A program made the position numbers and the translations under genes. This document shows, one piece after another, positions 24,301 through 37,184 of a stretch of DNA of 64,000 bases. This DNA comes from Mercurialis annua (lineage: Eukaryota > Streptophyta > Magnoliopsida > Malpighiales > Euphorbiaceae). The notes below the pieces were generated by a model. The model did not search any database, had not been told where the DNA came from, and was given only the letters and a program-made list of their open reading frames with translations. The stretch spans positions 74,026,653 to 74,090,652 of the forward strand of contig NC_065572.1 in NCBI RefSeq assembly GCF_937616625.2, read 5' to 3'. How positions within the stretch are numbered: position 1 is the first letter of the stretch; each line of letters starts with the position of its first letter.

Positions 24301-24900
24301 CTAGTAATCTCAGGTATCGTATTGAGATTTTCTATTGTTCATGCTTCATGCATATATAGATTTACATTTCCTTGTACTTAATTTTGATGATGACATCCCA
24401 TTATAGCACCAATAATAATATGGAAACGGCATGAGATCCTATGCCCTGCTTTGCTGTAACAAATTCTCTCCCCCTTATTTTTCCCTAACATGAGGGCTGA
24501 GGGTGAACAATGAAATTCTAGAAAGTTTAATCCTTAATTATTATTTTTGTTGCCAAGGCATGTGCGATAATTCTCGTTGATGTTTCGTGGCGTTTGAATT
24601 TCTTACTCATAACCTATTTTGAATAGGTATCAAGTACTGGCTGGTGTAGTTGAACAGCGGATTTTGGAACCTCTACTGCACCAGCACAAGTTCTTGCTTA
24701 GCGCAATTTGTTTTGCTGTTCGAACTGGCAATACATACTTGGGTTCATTGTTGTAAGATTTTATACTTCTGAAAATTTTGAACTTTATATTTTTCTATCC
24801 GTTGATTCTCACATTTACCGTCAACTTCAACAGGTGGGTGGATTATGCACGTCTGATAGGAATTCAGAAGGCTCAAGAGGAACACAAGGAATTGGCTTGA
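21392..24900 (+). CDS. RETICULATA-RELATED plastid envelope protein (DUF3411), RER3/RER4-like
   Basis: Eight exons join in phase: 21392-21940, 22159-22227, 23063-23194, 23288-23341, 23541-23585, 24174-24313, 24627-24752 and 24834-24900, giving 393 residues. The first about 60 residues are Ser/Pro/Leu-rich and lack acidic residues, like a plastid transit peptide. A Gly/Asn/Asp-rich linker follows (about 64-100). The DUF3411 region (about 107-390) contains SLPKDLAAAIQAGRIPG, WLLQFGGFKERLLADDLF, KTAAEYDRRRENFFKELE, FMLVYLPAPTVSLRLP, VALSGTSYSLVQRLGAI and LGSLLWVDYARLIGIQ. Proteins of this family sit in the plastid envelope and affect leaf mesophyll and vein-associated development; the molecular activity is not settled. 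A hAT-like MITE sits in intron 2. The gene is convergent with the NAD kinase gene. Confidence 0.9.
22344..22514. mobile_element. hAT-like MITE with perfect 8-bp target duplication
   Basis: This 171-bp element in intron 2 of the RETICULATA-RELATED gene begins CTAGGTAGCACAAACAC and ends GTGTCCGTGCTACCTAG, a terminal inverted repeat. It is flanked by identical 8-bp repeats ATGGCGGA (22336-22343 and 22515-22522), the duplication length of hAT elements. The interior carries 'gtttcggaaacatg' and 'cgtttcgaacacgg' words. A relative lies in the PIG-Y intron. Confidence 0.85.
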
Positions 24901-25655
24901 TTTAGAACCAGTCTGAGAAATATTTATTTGCTTGTTAAAGAAAAATGAAGTAGGTATATCAGGTGAATTTGGTGAGCTTTCGGGTCAGAATACGGGTTCT
25001 TTCTTTCCAATATGGGTGTTTTTAAAAAAAATTAATACAGCGGAATTAGTCGATAAAGCTGAGATTTTGTAGTCTGTTTTCTTTCTTCTCATTCTACAGT
25101 GTAATAACCAGATTTTTAGACAATATTAGCGATAAAATTTGAGTGTTCAAAAGTATTTGTAGCTCCAAATTTTAACAATATGATGTATATTCTATTTTTC
25201 TTTTCCATTTTTATCTTCATGAAGTACTTCTGTAAACTTTGTTAATTCCAACCATAATTTCAGAGTCTGCCGAAAGACAAATGTTGAAATATCAGATTAG
25301 ATGATATTTACGCTACAATGCATAATCAGAAATGTGATAAAATTTCGTTTTATTACTACAATTAAAAAATTAAACGATGTATAATGCAGATACTACAAGG
25401 AGACACTGTCTATCACAAACACATTCTACAGTAGGCTTTCTTGTATCTAACTCCTTTAACAGCTACATCAATTCTATAAAGTATAGAGGCAATTTGGTTT
25501 TAGAACATACATTTAAATTGCCTCCTCGGATTTTCATCACATCATCATCATCGGATGCAATTAATTTGACACTTTATATGTCTATGACGCCGATGCTCTT
25601 AAATAAGTATAAATCCATCATTTACTTCTTCTGTGAGAAAAATAAAGCGAGAACT
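24901..25655. other. Convergent intergenic spacer (3' UTRs)
   Basis: The interval between two convergent stop codons probably consists mostly of the 3' untranslated regions of the RETICULATA-RELATED gene (left) and of the NAD kinase gene (right). An open frame at 25377-25745 runs antisense through the kinase 3' end and has no family signature. Confidence 0.55.
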
Positions 25656-28600
25656 TTAATGCTCCCGAGGACCATCAAAAGACTGAGTTTTCCTCAGATT
25701 CCAGTGAAGCCCTTCATGGATGCTCCGCAGGAAGTCATTAGTTGAATCCCCCTGGCATGCTGTAGGCACAGGCCAAGGCGCCATACTGCACACAAGTGCA
25801 TCACCGGGTTCTAACAGTTTTCTGTCCTTCCCATCAAAAGATGCCCAAGAAGAGCTTCTACTATTGAATGGAACTTGCACTCGAATTGTTACGTGCTCCG
25901 GTAATATCAGAGGCCGAAAGGATAAGGAGTGCGGACAAATTGGTGTAAAGAGTATGCCAGGAACCTGCATTCAGAAATTTATTTGAATGTCTGTACTATA
26001 TGATACCCTAACATAGAAGAAAGTCAACAGAAACATATGCTTAAATTAATAACTCCAAAAAATAGGCCAAACCTTTTCGTTTTTTTTTTTCATTTATGAA
26101 CAAACGTTTTAATTTTATCAATTGTTGCCTAAAATTGATAAGTATCATTTGATTTATGAAAGGTTTGATCATAAATGAAAAAAATTGAAAAGGTTTGACT
26201 ATTTCTTTTTGATAAATAGCCTAGTTGGCTACAATTGAAATATACTTATTAAAATTAGATCAAAATTGACATTTTTGAAATGTTGGGCCATGAATGAAAA
26301 AATTCAAAAAGGTTAGGTTTTGTTTTGAATGATTAAGCCCAGAATCAAAATGGATGAAATTTTTATCGTTGCAACTCAAACAACTTGATACCTAGTCTAA
26401 AAACACTGATCTTATCAGGTTTCTTCAACATGTAGCAATTTAGCTCAGTGATATAACCGAAGATGACCGAAATGCAAATTTTTAAAAAGAGCAAAAAGAT
26501 TCTAAATCATTCGCTTATGATATGAAGCAGAATATGGCATATAGAGAAAGGATAGTATTATGATGCACCTGCGGATGGACCATCGATCCTCCAGCTGCCA
26601 ATGAGTATGCGGTGCTGCCAGATGTTGTTGATAAAATTAGCCCATCACCTTGCACACACGTGACAAATGAGTTGTCACAATAGCATTCCAAATTTGTGAG
26701 GAAAGATGATATTCCACGGTCAATTGTAACCTCATTTAGAACAAGTATTGGCTCCTCGGTTTCAACCTCGTGTTTTGCTGCATCTCTAATAACATGGCAT
26801 TGCAACCTGTGTCGCAATGTAATGCTAATTGGACCTTTCAGAATTGAATCAAAGCAATCTCTGTAATGTTCGCTATCTAGAAAATGTTAAGGAATACTTT
26901 TTCAGTCAGAATCGGGAAATGTATATGAAATAGAAGTCTATATCAGCAACAAAGAAATTCTGTATCTTAACTCATTGGAGGAAAAGGATACAAAATGGTG
27001 TCATAAAGCCAAGAGAACCTAAAGAAAATGGAACAATGGGAGGAACCGGTCCTTTGAACATTGATGCTGCCTGCCAATTAAAAAAATGGAAAATGATTAT
27101 TCTACCAAAATCATGAAAGCTTGTGAAATAAGTGAAAAAAAGACTAGTACAAATAAAACTGAAAGCACGTACCCAAAGAACTGTACCGTCCCCACCAAGA
27201 GTTACCACAAGGTCAACTTTTGTGTGTAGCTGTGAGATTTCCTTGTCTGTAAACGGAGATAATTGGATTAAGAAGGATATAATTTGCTCGAAGCTAATTT
27301 CATTATCTTACTTATTCCAAATTCAGCATCCTACTTTTTTAAACTGGAAAGGGCAAATTATGATATTGATGGTAAGACTAATCAATGAAACGTCAAACTT
27401 AATTTTCTTCTTACGGAATAGTATTTTATCAAACAAAAGTAGTTAGATCTCAATTTTGTAGAAAATTTTAACCAGCAGAGTCGGCCTAAGAGAAACTTAA
27501 AGAGGATAATGAACGAAAACCGTGGAGATAATATGGAATTGACAGTCAGATGGAATAGTATAACAGTACAATAGAGGAGGCATTTGCACTTGCATGATCT
27601 TGGATAATACACTCTGGATTTAAAAAAGATAGCTAGAGTAATGTACACTCATTGTCCTTTTTGAGTATAAGAATAGAACAGCTTACCAACTTTCCAAGTA
27701 TGAACAAAGTTGAAGTAAGATGATTCTGTTAGAAGTTCATTCCTGACACGCGGTTCCACATAAATTTGTAACTTTTTATGCTCTTTCAACCATCTGGTAA
27801 CAAAAATTGAACAGCTTAAGCATGTCAGAAATCTAAAAATGGCAGTTAGACATCATGGCTCACAACGGTAGTACAGATACAGTTAAAAAAAAGCGTAGCA
27901 AGCTTTAATCATATTTAGATGGATAAACAAAATGAAAGTTTAAGCCTTAACAGAATATCATAGATCCTAAATCTGGCTTGGCAACTAGAGCAAAGTAATT
28001 GCAGAAATGAAAATGCAAAACTGAAATAATTGAAGAAGTATCCATACCTGACCATATCTGCACATAGTACACGAACAGAAGTAGAATTTGGCTTGGTCAT
28101 TATAAGCACAGTCTGTGGATCAGATTCCCACTTTAAAGAAATCTGGGGCAAAAGGAGAGATGATTAGACGCATGCTAGAGTCCCATGTGTACTCATCCTA
28201 ATACATAATAACAGCATAAGTTGAAGTACTGTATGCAATTAAAAAATATTTGTATCTAAAGACCTGTTTACTGCTGCGCTCTGCAGTCGTTATGTTCCCT
28301 CTTTCAAAAGATACAACATCATGTTTGTGTTGGTCACTATCACCTTTGCAACACCATGCAAGTTTAAAAGATGCCTGTCCCATGATAAAAAAAAAAGACT
28401 CAATCAGGCATTTTGAAGCATTAATTTGTCAGGACATGAAATTATCTCCATTGATTACTGCAATTTACAATGAGAGGACAGTCGCCAAAACTTCAAGCAT
28501 TTAAATTGCAGCAATGTAAATCTTTAATCATCTAGAAGACAATTAAAACAGTAGCATTTTGATTAACAATAATACCAGAAGCAAAGAAATGGTTCCCAGA

Positions 28601-30370
28601 ATTAAGTGCTTTTTGTTCTAAATCAGATACAAGGAAGGAACCTTTAAAAACGTTCATAATATTACCAAGACTAGTTGGTTACCATCCAAATATGTGATGT
28701 TGTGAACCTAGAAAAATATAGACACATGCAATTAAACAATAACATAGCCCATAAACCACTAGCTCGACAACTAAGAGACACTTCTGAGATATTACCTTTC
28801 TCATCATCTTATTTTGAGACATGTTGGAATCGGAATCAGTCTCTCCATTTTGAAGAATTTCATGAGAGCATATCCCATTGGTATAACAAGTTTCAGATAA
28901 TCCATTTGCTTGATTACTTGGCACAGATTGGCTGTCTGGGTTATGAGTCTTCCCTTCGGCTAAGCCACCATTGTTTTTCCCGGCTGACTTTTCTGCATTC
29001 CAAACCATTATGTTCCTATTTAATATGTAAAGTAGGATCAAAAACTATTTAGAACATGTAGTAGTCAATGCATATAGTCAGATGTCTTTTGATTTCCCCA
29101 GCTAAAACAACAAGAAGTCAATAACCACAATATGAAACATGTTGGAGTTTGTGATACCACTTTAATTTATTTCTGGAGATATGAAATCGTTCATTGATCA
29201 AAAGTGTCAGTGTTTTACCCATGTCCAGTTATGCTTACCCATCAAGGGTACTGCAGGAATAAGTGAATTAAAACAACTGTGACAAAAACAAGGCTTTCTT
29301 AAAATTATTAGCGAACTTTTCGTTCTTATGGGTTTCTTATCAACTGCTAATGACAAAAATAAGTGAACTTTATGCATATTCTTGAGAATGCCAATGTGGT
29401 CTCTATTTCTCAGCCACAAAGGACACAAGCCAATAAAATTAAAGCATCCATGTCAGTAGACAGCAACAGAAAAAAGGATAGGTAATCCCATTAGCTACTT
29501 GCAAGTGGAGACCTCGCTTTTAGCAAGATACAGTTGTCAGTTAGTAATAACAGAAGTAACAAACAAGAACGAAAATAATTTAATAAGAAAGCAATTTATC
29601 CAGGGAACTCTAACAAAAGGGACGACATATGAGTAAGCAATTTATCCAGGGAACTCATTATGCTACTAATTAGTATGTATGTTTGGTATTAAAAAGAAAC
29701 CTTGACGCTGAAACCGCTGATTCCTTTCCATCTCGAGTTCATATCTCCGCTTCCATTCAGTAGCCTCAGCTTGAGCAGAAGCTTTCCCTTCAGCAGCTCG
29801 TCTTAACGCCTTTGCAACAGCTAATGTATAAAATCACAAATCACATTCATGCTCCAACATCACACTTAAACTAAACTAATAACCACACACAGATTCATCA
29901 ACAAATAACAAACTTACTTCTTAACGCCTCGGAAAACTCAATAAGATGATCATCAGTCCCCTGAACCGGAGTCTGCTGTAGAAGCTCCTGAACTGCCTTC
30001 TCGGAGTGAAATAACGAGAGTGAATCACTAATTCCAGCATCTCCATTCTCATAAGGATCCTAACAAACATAAGAATCATGATTCAGCTAACCTAACAATA
30101 ATCAATCATATTTATGCATTACGACGCCGTTTTGAATAAACTTCCCGAACAAGTCAACATCAACAAATTATGATCCGTTAAGTCAGCTGTAGTATGATTG
30201 ACAGCGGCAACAATTCTCAGGTATAGTGAAAAATTTATGAACAGATCCAAACCGAACAAAATCTGATCAGTTTCTAATTATATTGAAGGAAGAACAAAAA
30301 CATGAAATTGAATAAAATTAAATAAAAGAAAAAGTGAGATTACAGTGGAATTGAGCTTGCTCGGGGCCAT
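25656..30370 (-). CDS. NADK1: NAD kinase, NADK1-like (cytosolic type)
   Basis: Eleven exons on the minus strand join in phase: 30370-30344, 30059-29918, 29820-29701, 28992-28796, 28374-28264, 28142-28048, 27793-27687, 27246-27173, 27070-26992, 26876-26569 and 25964-25656. They give 522 residues, close to the family's usual length. The enzyme phosphorylates NAD+ to NADP+ with ATP. The catalytic-core motifs are GGDGT (284-288), LNEVTIDRG (NE at 365-366) and [21 protein letters not shown] (about 394-414), followed by [18 protein letters not shown]. The N-terminal region includes [20 protein letters not shown] and [15 protein letters not shown], features of NADK1. The long N-terminal calmodulin-binding and plastid-targeting extension of NADK2 is absent. 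The start MAPSKLNST is the first ATG of the model. A (GTTACG)-type repeat lies in the 5' leader. Confidence 0.93.
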
Positions 30371-30418
30371 GGAGGAGAAAAGTGGCGGAGCAGGTGCGAT
30401 GAGAGTCAGAAGAAGAGC

Positions 30419-30448
30419 GTTACGGTTACGGTTACGGTTACAGTTACA
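30419..30448. repeat. Hexanucleotide repeat (GTTACG)3(GTTACA)2 in the NADK1 leader
   Basis: Five 6-bp units lie about 50 bases upstream of the NAD kinase ATG, so they are probably transcribed as CGTAAC/TGTAAC repeats in the 5' untranslated region. Any regulatory role is inference. Confidence 0.85.
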
Positions 30449-32504
30449 GATGGCGCAGGTGTAGTAGTTGTGGTATGGAACTAACTAACTCCTCGTCGAT
30501 TTTTATACATTTTTGATTAATATATAAATATTTAATTATCCATCTAATTGTAAATGACCACTGAGAGAAATATAAAATTATCCATCTAATTCTAAGTCAC
30601 AACTGAGGGAGAAGGTGCTCAAGCCTTCGCTTTGGTTTACTATTTTTTTTAGTAATTTTTTTACTGTTTTTATGATAGAATGCAAAGAGAGATTTTGGTG
30701 GTCCCCCATTTTTTTTGACTTTGGTGAATCCATACACTGTCTTATTTAGCACCATAGAATAATGGCAGAATCACCAAAATCACATTCTTTTTCGACTTTT
30801 TAATCTATGGTCATGTTTGCTTTATGGAATATATAATAGCTATTTTATAAGTAATAAAATAGTCAGTCTTTAATTTTTAAAAGGAATATTTATTTCATAA
30901 AATTATTAAACAATAATTCTATAAAATATTCTATTCCATTTTACACCTATTACATGAACTAAACATGATCTATAATTTAAAATCATTAACATATCACTCT
31001 CTCTCAAATTTCCTCTTCTTTTTTTGTAAACAACTTCCTCTTTACATCAACTGTTAAAGGGTGGAAAGAGGTGATTTTCTGATTTCAATCAGAAGTCACA
31101 AACTTATACTTTATTTCGATAATTTATTCATTTGATAGTTTTTCCGGTATGGATTTTGGTGTTTTTTATTTGAAAATTTATGTTTTTATATTTTGTGGTA
31201 TGTTTTTTTAGAACTCTAAAAAATTAGAGATTGTTCAAATTTCATAATTAATTTTTTGTAGATTTAAGATTTTTGAATGGGTGACTTTTTAGAATTTTAT
31301 TAAAGGTGATATCGAAAATACTAAGTTTCAACGAATCAAACAAATTGCCGGTCAAATCGGAAGGACAAATCGAAAACCCGCTCTCAAGGAACTTCACTCT
31401 CAAATTCTCGTTCGGTCCTTTTATGCGGAATCGATATTAAATTTGCCTAATTTCGAATTATTTTTTACTTGTATCTTGAGTGGTTTGTTAGTATTTTAGA
31501 TAATTGAAAGATCATGTGTTAACATTGTTATATGATTTTCCAATCGTAATTCACTCTTCATCAATGAATTTTATCCTAAAAAAAATCTAAAATCATTACT
31601 TTTTTATCTTTATATTTTATTTATAGCCATTTATTTAAATTAAAGTAAGTTTTTAAATGAAATCAAGAATTATTTTCATCCAATAAATAAATTAACAACA
31701 AAGTAAAAGATAACTAAACAAAAAAGATAAATTTATAAAAGACTTGTATAAATTTTAAAAGCTTCACTCCTCTTTTTTCTACAACAGTCTACACCTGAGT
31801 AAAAAAATTTATATTTTATGAGTTATATATTTAAATATTTTTCAACATTACTGTTATCAATCATTTCCATATTTAACTAATTTACTGTTTTTTGCACTTT
31901 ACAGCAAGCGGGAGTGGGACAGTATATCTACGATGGATGGGATATGAACGTGTCAGTAATCAATTTGACTGTAACTATTAGATACCACAAACATGTGACT
32001 GATACGGGTAGTTGGCTCCGATCTAAGTTTGACTTCACCGAGGAAATTGTTTACACTTTACATCGGACAAGAAAGGAGGCTTTCCGTCGACTTTGACTTC
32101 TATTATATAGTTACGCCATAGACTTTTTAGGATTTTATTGTATTATCAAAAACAAAATCTCCACCTTTTAACTCCTTTACACTTGCATCCCGACGTTACA
32201 ATTTTGTCCAAGTCACTTAAATTTGCATTTTTGTATGAAAAAGAGTTCAAGCTAGTATTTTATAAGGGTTTTTATAAATTTTTTTCGAATGGAAAAGAGT
32301 CTAATTTGATTTTGAGGGTGGAATTGAAAACGAAAGGTATGAATTTAGGTGAATTATACAAAATTACAACGTCGCAATGCAATTGAAAAGAGGCTGAAAG
32401 GTGGAGGCTTTTTGGTGATTAAGTCTTTATTATAAATAAAATTACAAATTTGAGCATCTTTTATAAATTTTTATATAGCTTTAATACAAAATACATATAT
32501 TGTA

Positions 32505-32755
32505 CTCCCCCATTCCACTTAAAAAGTTCAATTTACTTTTATACACAGATTAAAAAAATATTTATTGTTTTTTATATATTTTTTTCATGTTTTGCCACTA
32601 TTAATAACAGTACAACTTTTCAAAAAGTTCTTTTAAAATGACTAAAAGAAGAATAAAAAAAATTAGTGAAAAAATATTTTAAAAATGAAAATTAAGTTTT
32701 TTAAATGAGACATTTCAAAATAGAAGATGAAACCTTTTTAATGAAACGGAGGGAA
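32505..32755. mobile_element. Degenerate Stowaway-like MITE
   Basis: The left end 'ctcccccattccacttaaaaagtt' and the right end 'tttttaatgaaacggaggga' form a decayed CTCCCTCCGT-type terminal inverted repeat. TA dinucleotides flank both sides (32503-32504 and 32756-32757). The arms also match inward ('tttttcatgttttgccact' region). There is no coding content. Confidence 0.65.
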
Positions 32756-32861
32756 TATTCGTTATGTATTATTATTATTTTAAATATTTTTTTATCAACT
32801 TCAAAAGTTATACATGTCAGTTAGTTGTCAGCGGAATTAGTTAAAAATTAACTAAGACATA

Positions 32862-32948
32862 CATTGTGTTAGCGAAAATCGGAGTTGAATCCCCAATCTC
32901 GTGATGTGCATGCGAGAGGCTTATCGATCAGGCTAAACCATCAAGTAC
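32862..32948 (-). mobile_element. tRNA-derived SINE fragment
   Basis: On the minus strand this reads 'gatggtttagcctgatcgataag', an A-box-like region, and after about 30 bases 'gggattcaactcc', a B-box-like element. The arms do not fold into a full tRNA and the tail is not clear, so it is called a SINE 5' fragment. Confidence 0.55.
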
Positions 32949-33359
32949 ATTATTTTTCTAAGACATTACTTTACTATAAACTGTGCTAATGATTAAATTA
33001 TTAATTTTTTAATTATAATTAATAATCATATTTTTATTAAATTCATCAGTGAATTATAGAAATACACTATCTGACTATTACAGGCAAAATAAGAAACTCC
33101 AATTATTTGATAAAGGAAATAACTACTAATACTTCAATAATTTAATTTATAAACGAATTATTAGTTTTAACAAAATGTTATGTCAACATCAATCATGCTA
33201 ATAATCAATATTGATAAAGGTATGCAATGTTGAAAAAATAATGATTTTTAAACTTTGTTACTAAATAAATATTAATAAAATAAGCATACATTGATAAATT
33301 AAATTACGAGCTATTTGTGAAATGCATGAATATTTTCTTTGTTTTTGATAATTGGGAGT

Positions 33360-33460
33360 AAAGATCGTTTGTGGAAAAAATTGAACTTACAATCTAACAA
33401 AATGTTGCTTAACGTTTATAGTATTTGAGTTATAGCTCGTCGGTGCATAAATAAATATTA
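33360..33460 (-). mobile_element. Degenerate SINE fragment
   Basis: On the minus strand 'gacgagctataactcaaat' is followed by 'tgttagattgtaagttcaatttt'. This is the same order of A-box and decayed B-box words as the fragment at 14836. Similarity is by eye only. Confidence 0.35.
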
Positions 33461-33599
33461 GTGTTGCACAACTGATGTTATATTCTATTTGCATAAATAC
33501 TTTCTATGAACTTAAATAGAAAGTGCAACAAATAATATATAGTTTAATAATAAAAAAGGTAAACGCGTAGGAAGACTTGACCTAAAGACTTTGGCATGT

Positions 33600-33859
33600 A
33601 AGTCGTGGACAGCTAACACTGTAGCTGTGGTTTATGTTAGCGTTGGTCAAACAGTCAACACTAATCATAAAAGCCCAATTAAAATTCGAAATTAAAAGCC
33701 CATAAAACAGCTTTCCCCAACCCTAATAAAGCCCATTGAGCCCACTTGATTTCAGTTCTTCCCGTTGCGATTTGTATTCTACTTCCTCTCAGTTCCTCAG
33801 ACTGTATCGTCCAGCTTTCTCTTCGTTTTGTTAACAAAATTCCCAATTCAAAACCCTTA
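33600..33859 (+). promoter_or_regulatory. TRAUCO promoter with site II and telo-box motifs
   Basis: Within 33675-33745 there are four GCCCA cores (three AAAGCCCA and one GAGCCCAC), the reverse of site II elements (TGGGCY), plus a telo-box-like AACCCTAA at 33719-33726. This combination is common in promoters of growth-linked plant housekeeping genes. The motifs are directly visible; function is inferred. Confidence 0.55.
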
Positions 33860-36236
33860 ATGGATCCTCTTCAAATTAATCATGGCGTAGAACAAAACGG
33901 CGGAGAAGAACCCACTAAATCCGACGATCCCGATCCTCCACCGGCTTCCACCACCTCCATCGCCGCCACCGCAGCAGCAATTGAGCTTCCGGAGGCAGAA
34001 CAAACCCAAAACGAGACGGACACGTCACAAAACGGCGACTCAATCAAACAACAAGACCCGTTTATATCCGAATCAGACCCGACAACCTCAAACGACACAG
34101 AGAAACCCACACCAAAACGACAGCTAGACGAATACGACGACGACGACGAAGAATTCGACGACGACCCACCTCCTAAGAAACAAAAACACCTCTCAACCCT
34201 AACCCCACCAACTCCAACCGACAATGTACCTAACGACGCAACAAAAACTTCAACAACCGCCGCATTACCGGCGACATTACTACCACCTCCGCCTCCGCCA
34301 CAAGCACCTCCGCCGAAGAAGAAATCAAAGAAAAAGAACAACAACAACGTCTGGGTGACAAAATCCACACGCAAAGGTAAGAAAAAAACTAAACCAAATC
34401 CCCAAAACACCCCTACACAGGACAATGTGTTAATTACGCCAGTACCTAGATTACAAGACAAAACTGATGACACCCCTGATTCAAATATTTGCCTATCTAA
34501 AGTTTATAAAGCTGAGAAAGTTGAGTTAAGTGAGGATAGATTGAGTGCTGGTAGTGCCAAAGGGTATAGAATGGTGAGAGCTACGAGGGGGGTTTGTGAA
34601 GGGGCTTGGTATTTTGAGATTAAGGTTGTGAAGTTGGGAGAGACGGGGCATACGCGGCTCGGGTGGTCGACCGAGAAGGGGGATTTGCAGGCTCCTGTTG
34701 GGTATGATGGGAATAGTTTTGGGTATAGGGATATTGATGGGAGTAAAGTTCATAAGGCTTTGAGAGAGAAGTATGGCGAGGAAGGGTATAAAGAAGGGGA
34801 TGTTATTGGGTTTTATATTAACTTGCCTGATGGTTTGGCTTATGTTCCTAAGCCGCCGCAGTTGGTTTGGTATAAAGGTCAGCGATATGTTTGTGCTCCT
34901 GATTCTAAAGAAGATCCTCCCAAGATTGTACCAGGTTAGTTTTGCTTACTTTTGAAGCTTTTTATTGACAATGCTTGCATTTTTCTTTAGTTGATCTTTA
35001 TCCGTTATCGATGTTTTTGTTGGTGCTCTCATTGGATATTTAATGCTCTTTGAATTTGTTGATGCCGGTATGGGACTGCAATTGTTTTCAAATGAATAAG
35101 AACATATGGGGTGATTAAGTTAAATGCACCGATTTATAGTATTTTTGTATTAATTTGCATCAAAGAGATTGACACAGTAATGGTTGCTCTACCACTGTTT
35201 AGGTAAGTATGGTTTTATATCCAATGCATCCTTAACCTTTGAGAATGATTAGTAGTCAGGAGGTAATAATTTTACGTAATTGGGTTTAGGTTATCTTTTT
35301 GCTGTTCTGTAGCTTGGCAACTTCAGACTATGCATTTTCCTTAGTTTTAGGTGAAACTCTATACTCATGAGAGCAAAGTTGGTTAGTTCTTAGGTGATTT
35401 TGGTATTGGACGTTTTGCTTGAATGCTGGTGCTTTACTTTTGGTTTGATTGTAGAGCCATCTCACATTTGAAGTTTCTCCTTGCTTTTCTTCATGGATTG
35501 TTAATTTTTTTAAAATTTGATTATGTAAACTTTTAACGTGCTTTTGCTTAGAATATCATTATTGCCTTTAAATCTGCTGTGGGAATTAATATGAAAAGCA
35601 TTTTATGCAGATTCAGTTTTGAAGCAAGATTATGTTCTCAACCCTGTGTTTGTTTGAAATATGCATTAGCAGTTTCTTTACATTTTACAACCTGAATTGA
35701 TATCATAGTATTAGTCTTAACTATTTAATGGATATAGAGAAGGTACCACAGTGTTTTACTAACTGGTGAGACAAAAAAAAGGAATGTGTATTATATTGGA
35801 ATTCATTGTTGCAGCCTTCATCTATATGTCATCAAGTCCTTTTGACTTTGTTCCTTTTGATTTATAATCAGTGTAGCATAGTATATACTCTCTCTATATT
35901 TGGGAAGCCAGTATGTCATTGTTCTTTGCATCTGGACATCAGTATTTACATTTATTGTTTTAATGTGCAGGAAGTGAGATATCATTTTTCAAAAATGGGG
36001 TATGTCAAGACGTTGCTTATAAGGATTTATATGGTGGTCGTTATTATCCAGCTGCTTCAATGTACACCCTTCCAAATCAGCCTAACTGCACAGTCAAGTT
36101 TAACTTCGGCCCCAACTTTGAATTCTTTCCTGAGGATTTTGGTGGGCGTCCAATTCCTAGACCGATGTTTGAAGTTCCTTATCATGGGTGCGACAATCGT
36201 GTTGAAAATGGTGTGTCCAGTGAGAACAAACATTAG
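33860..36236 (+). CDS. TRO: TRAUCO / ASH2-like SPRY protein (COMPASS subunit)
   Basis: Two exons, 33860-34934 and 35971-36236, join in phase to give 446 residues. This is the plant ASH2 homologue, a core subunit of the COMPASS-like complexes that methylate histone H3 on lysine 4 in the nucleus. The N-terminal half (1-205) is low-complexity: acidic ([14 protein letters not shown]), proline-rich, and with lysine clusters ([15 protein letters not shown]) that look like nuclear localisation signals. The SPRY domain spans about 210-425, with [69 protein letters not shown] and [11 protein letters not shown]. The PHD/winged-helix part of animal ASH2L is absent, as in plants. The first ATG of the frame is used; the frame stays open upstream but without another ATG. 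Intron 1 is about 1.0 kb. Confidence 0.92.
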
Positions 36237-37184
36237 ACAGTTTACCGTCTTTTGGGGTCCAGATCTTATTCCAAGTTAAGATCTATTTGTAATTTTAATT
36301 AAAGTTAGGACTGACAGATAAATTAATTTGATTTGTATACCGAACTTCCATGGCAAGAAAAAAAAGTTGATTCTTTTAATTGAAATGTAATGCTGTTGCA
36401 TGAGTCTCTATTCTAACTTGCGTGCTAGATGTTTCGGAGATTATGCCATTTTTTCAATTCTTATTATCAGGTGAATATGCTGTCGTCTCTCCTCAGAAAT
36501 TTGGAAATGAGGTTTGCCTTCGTTTTGTTTTATTTTTATTTCCTAGTTTCATGAAGAAAAAGACATTGATGACTGCTTTTCCCATTCATGAAGTTCAATG
36601 TGCATGATTTTAATTATTTCTCCCTTTTGAGAAGGAATATGATGGTTTCCCTTTATCTTTAATCTGATGAAACTTCTTTCTGTTAATAGGAAATGAATGA
36701 CCACCGTCCTGAAACTGTATGGAGAAGAGTCAGGTGAAACCATCTAGAAGTTGAGGGAAACAGTCAGGTTTGGTCTTTCTCATATGAGAGTGAGGTTTCA
36801 ACTTATTTCAGCAGAAGCTGTATTTTTCCCTTTTTTTTCTTTTCGAACTACTTTTTTCAGGAGTAAGCTAAAAGAAAACATGAAAATTATAAGAATATAG
36901 ATTGCTTTATTATGAGTGAAGTGCAACTATACGAGAGAGAAAGAGAGAGATTGAGAGAGGAAGGGGAAAAACTCAAACTCACTCAAAACACTTGAACATA
37001 CCACTATTGGAAACTTCTGTAGCTAGCTACGCTACTAGAGAATGATGTGTATTTAAATGTAGTTTAGAAGTACCAAAAAAAAACTATGTAACTGCTGTGG
37101 TCATAAGATACATGATGCACAGATCAATCTTTGTTAGAAAGTGGCGAATATCTAACTGTGTTATGCTTCATTTGGGTGCTGCTG
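36237..37184. other. Convergent spacer between TRAUCO and ABCG copy 1
   Basis: This holds the 3' ends of two convergent genes. A GA-rich microsatellite lies at 36932-36960. Short stretches with good splice borders (about 36471-36509, then 36690-36734) can be read as GEYAVVSPQKFGNE and EMNDHRPETVWRRV. They match nothing I recognise and could be noncoding alternative 3' exons of TRAUCO. Confidence 0.4.

Larger units (their letters stand above)
30449..33600. other. Intergenic region between NADK1 and TRAUCO (divergent genes)
   Basis: No supported gene is present. A stretch at 31914-32096 has an open frame but starts with GTG and shows no family signature. A Stowaway-like element lies at 32505-32755 and SINE fragments at about 32862-32948 and 33360-33460, both listed separately. 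The rest is AT-rich with no recognised structure. The promoter of NADK1 must lie at the left side. Confidence 0.5.

Noticed and set aside
25377..25745. 122-codon plus-strand frame overlapping the NAD kinase 3' end
   Set aside because: Antisense to exon 11 and its 3' UTR, with no family match.
31914..32096. 60-codon plus-strand frame with a protein-like composition (GQYIYDGWDMNVSVINLTV)
   Set aside because: It starts with GTG, not ATG. An AG acceptor-like site precedes it, but no upstream exon or family signature was found.
33746..33859. Upstream extension of TRAUCO by 38 codons
   Set aside because: The open frame begins with TTG at 33746 and contains no ATG before 33860; the peptide is hydrophobic, which does not suit a nuclear protein.
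33880..34473. 197-codon minus-strand frame opposite TRAUCO exon 1
   Set aside because: It is the shadow of low-complexity Asp/Pro/Lys codons on the plus strand (runs of Ser, Gly and Phe).
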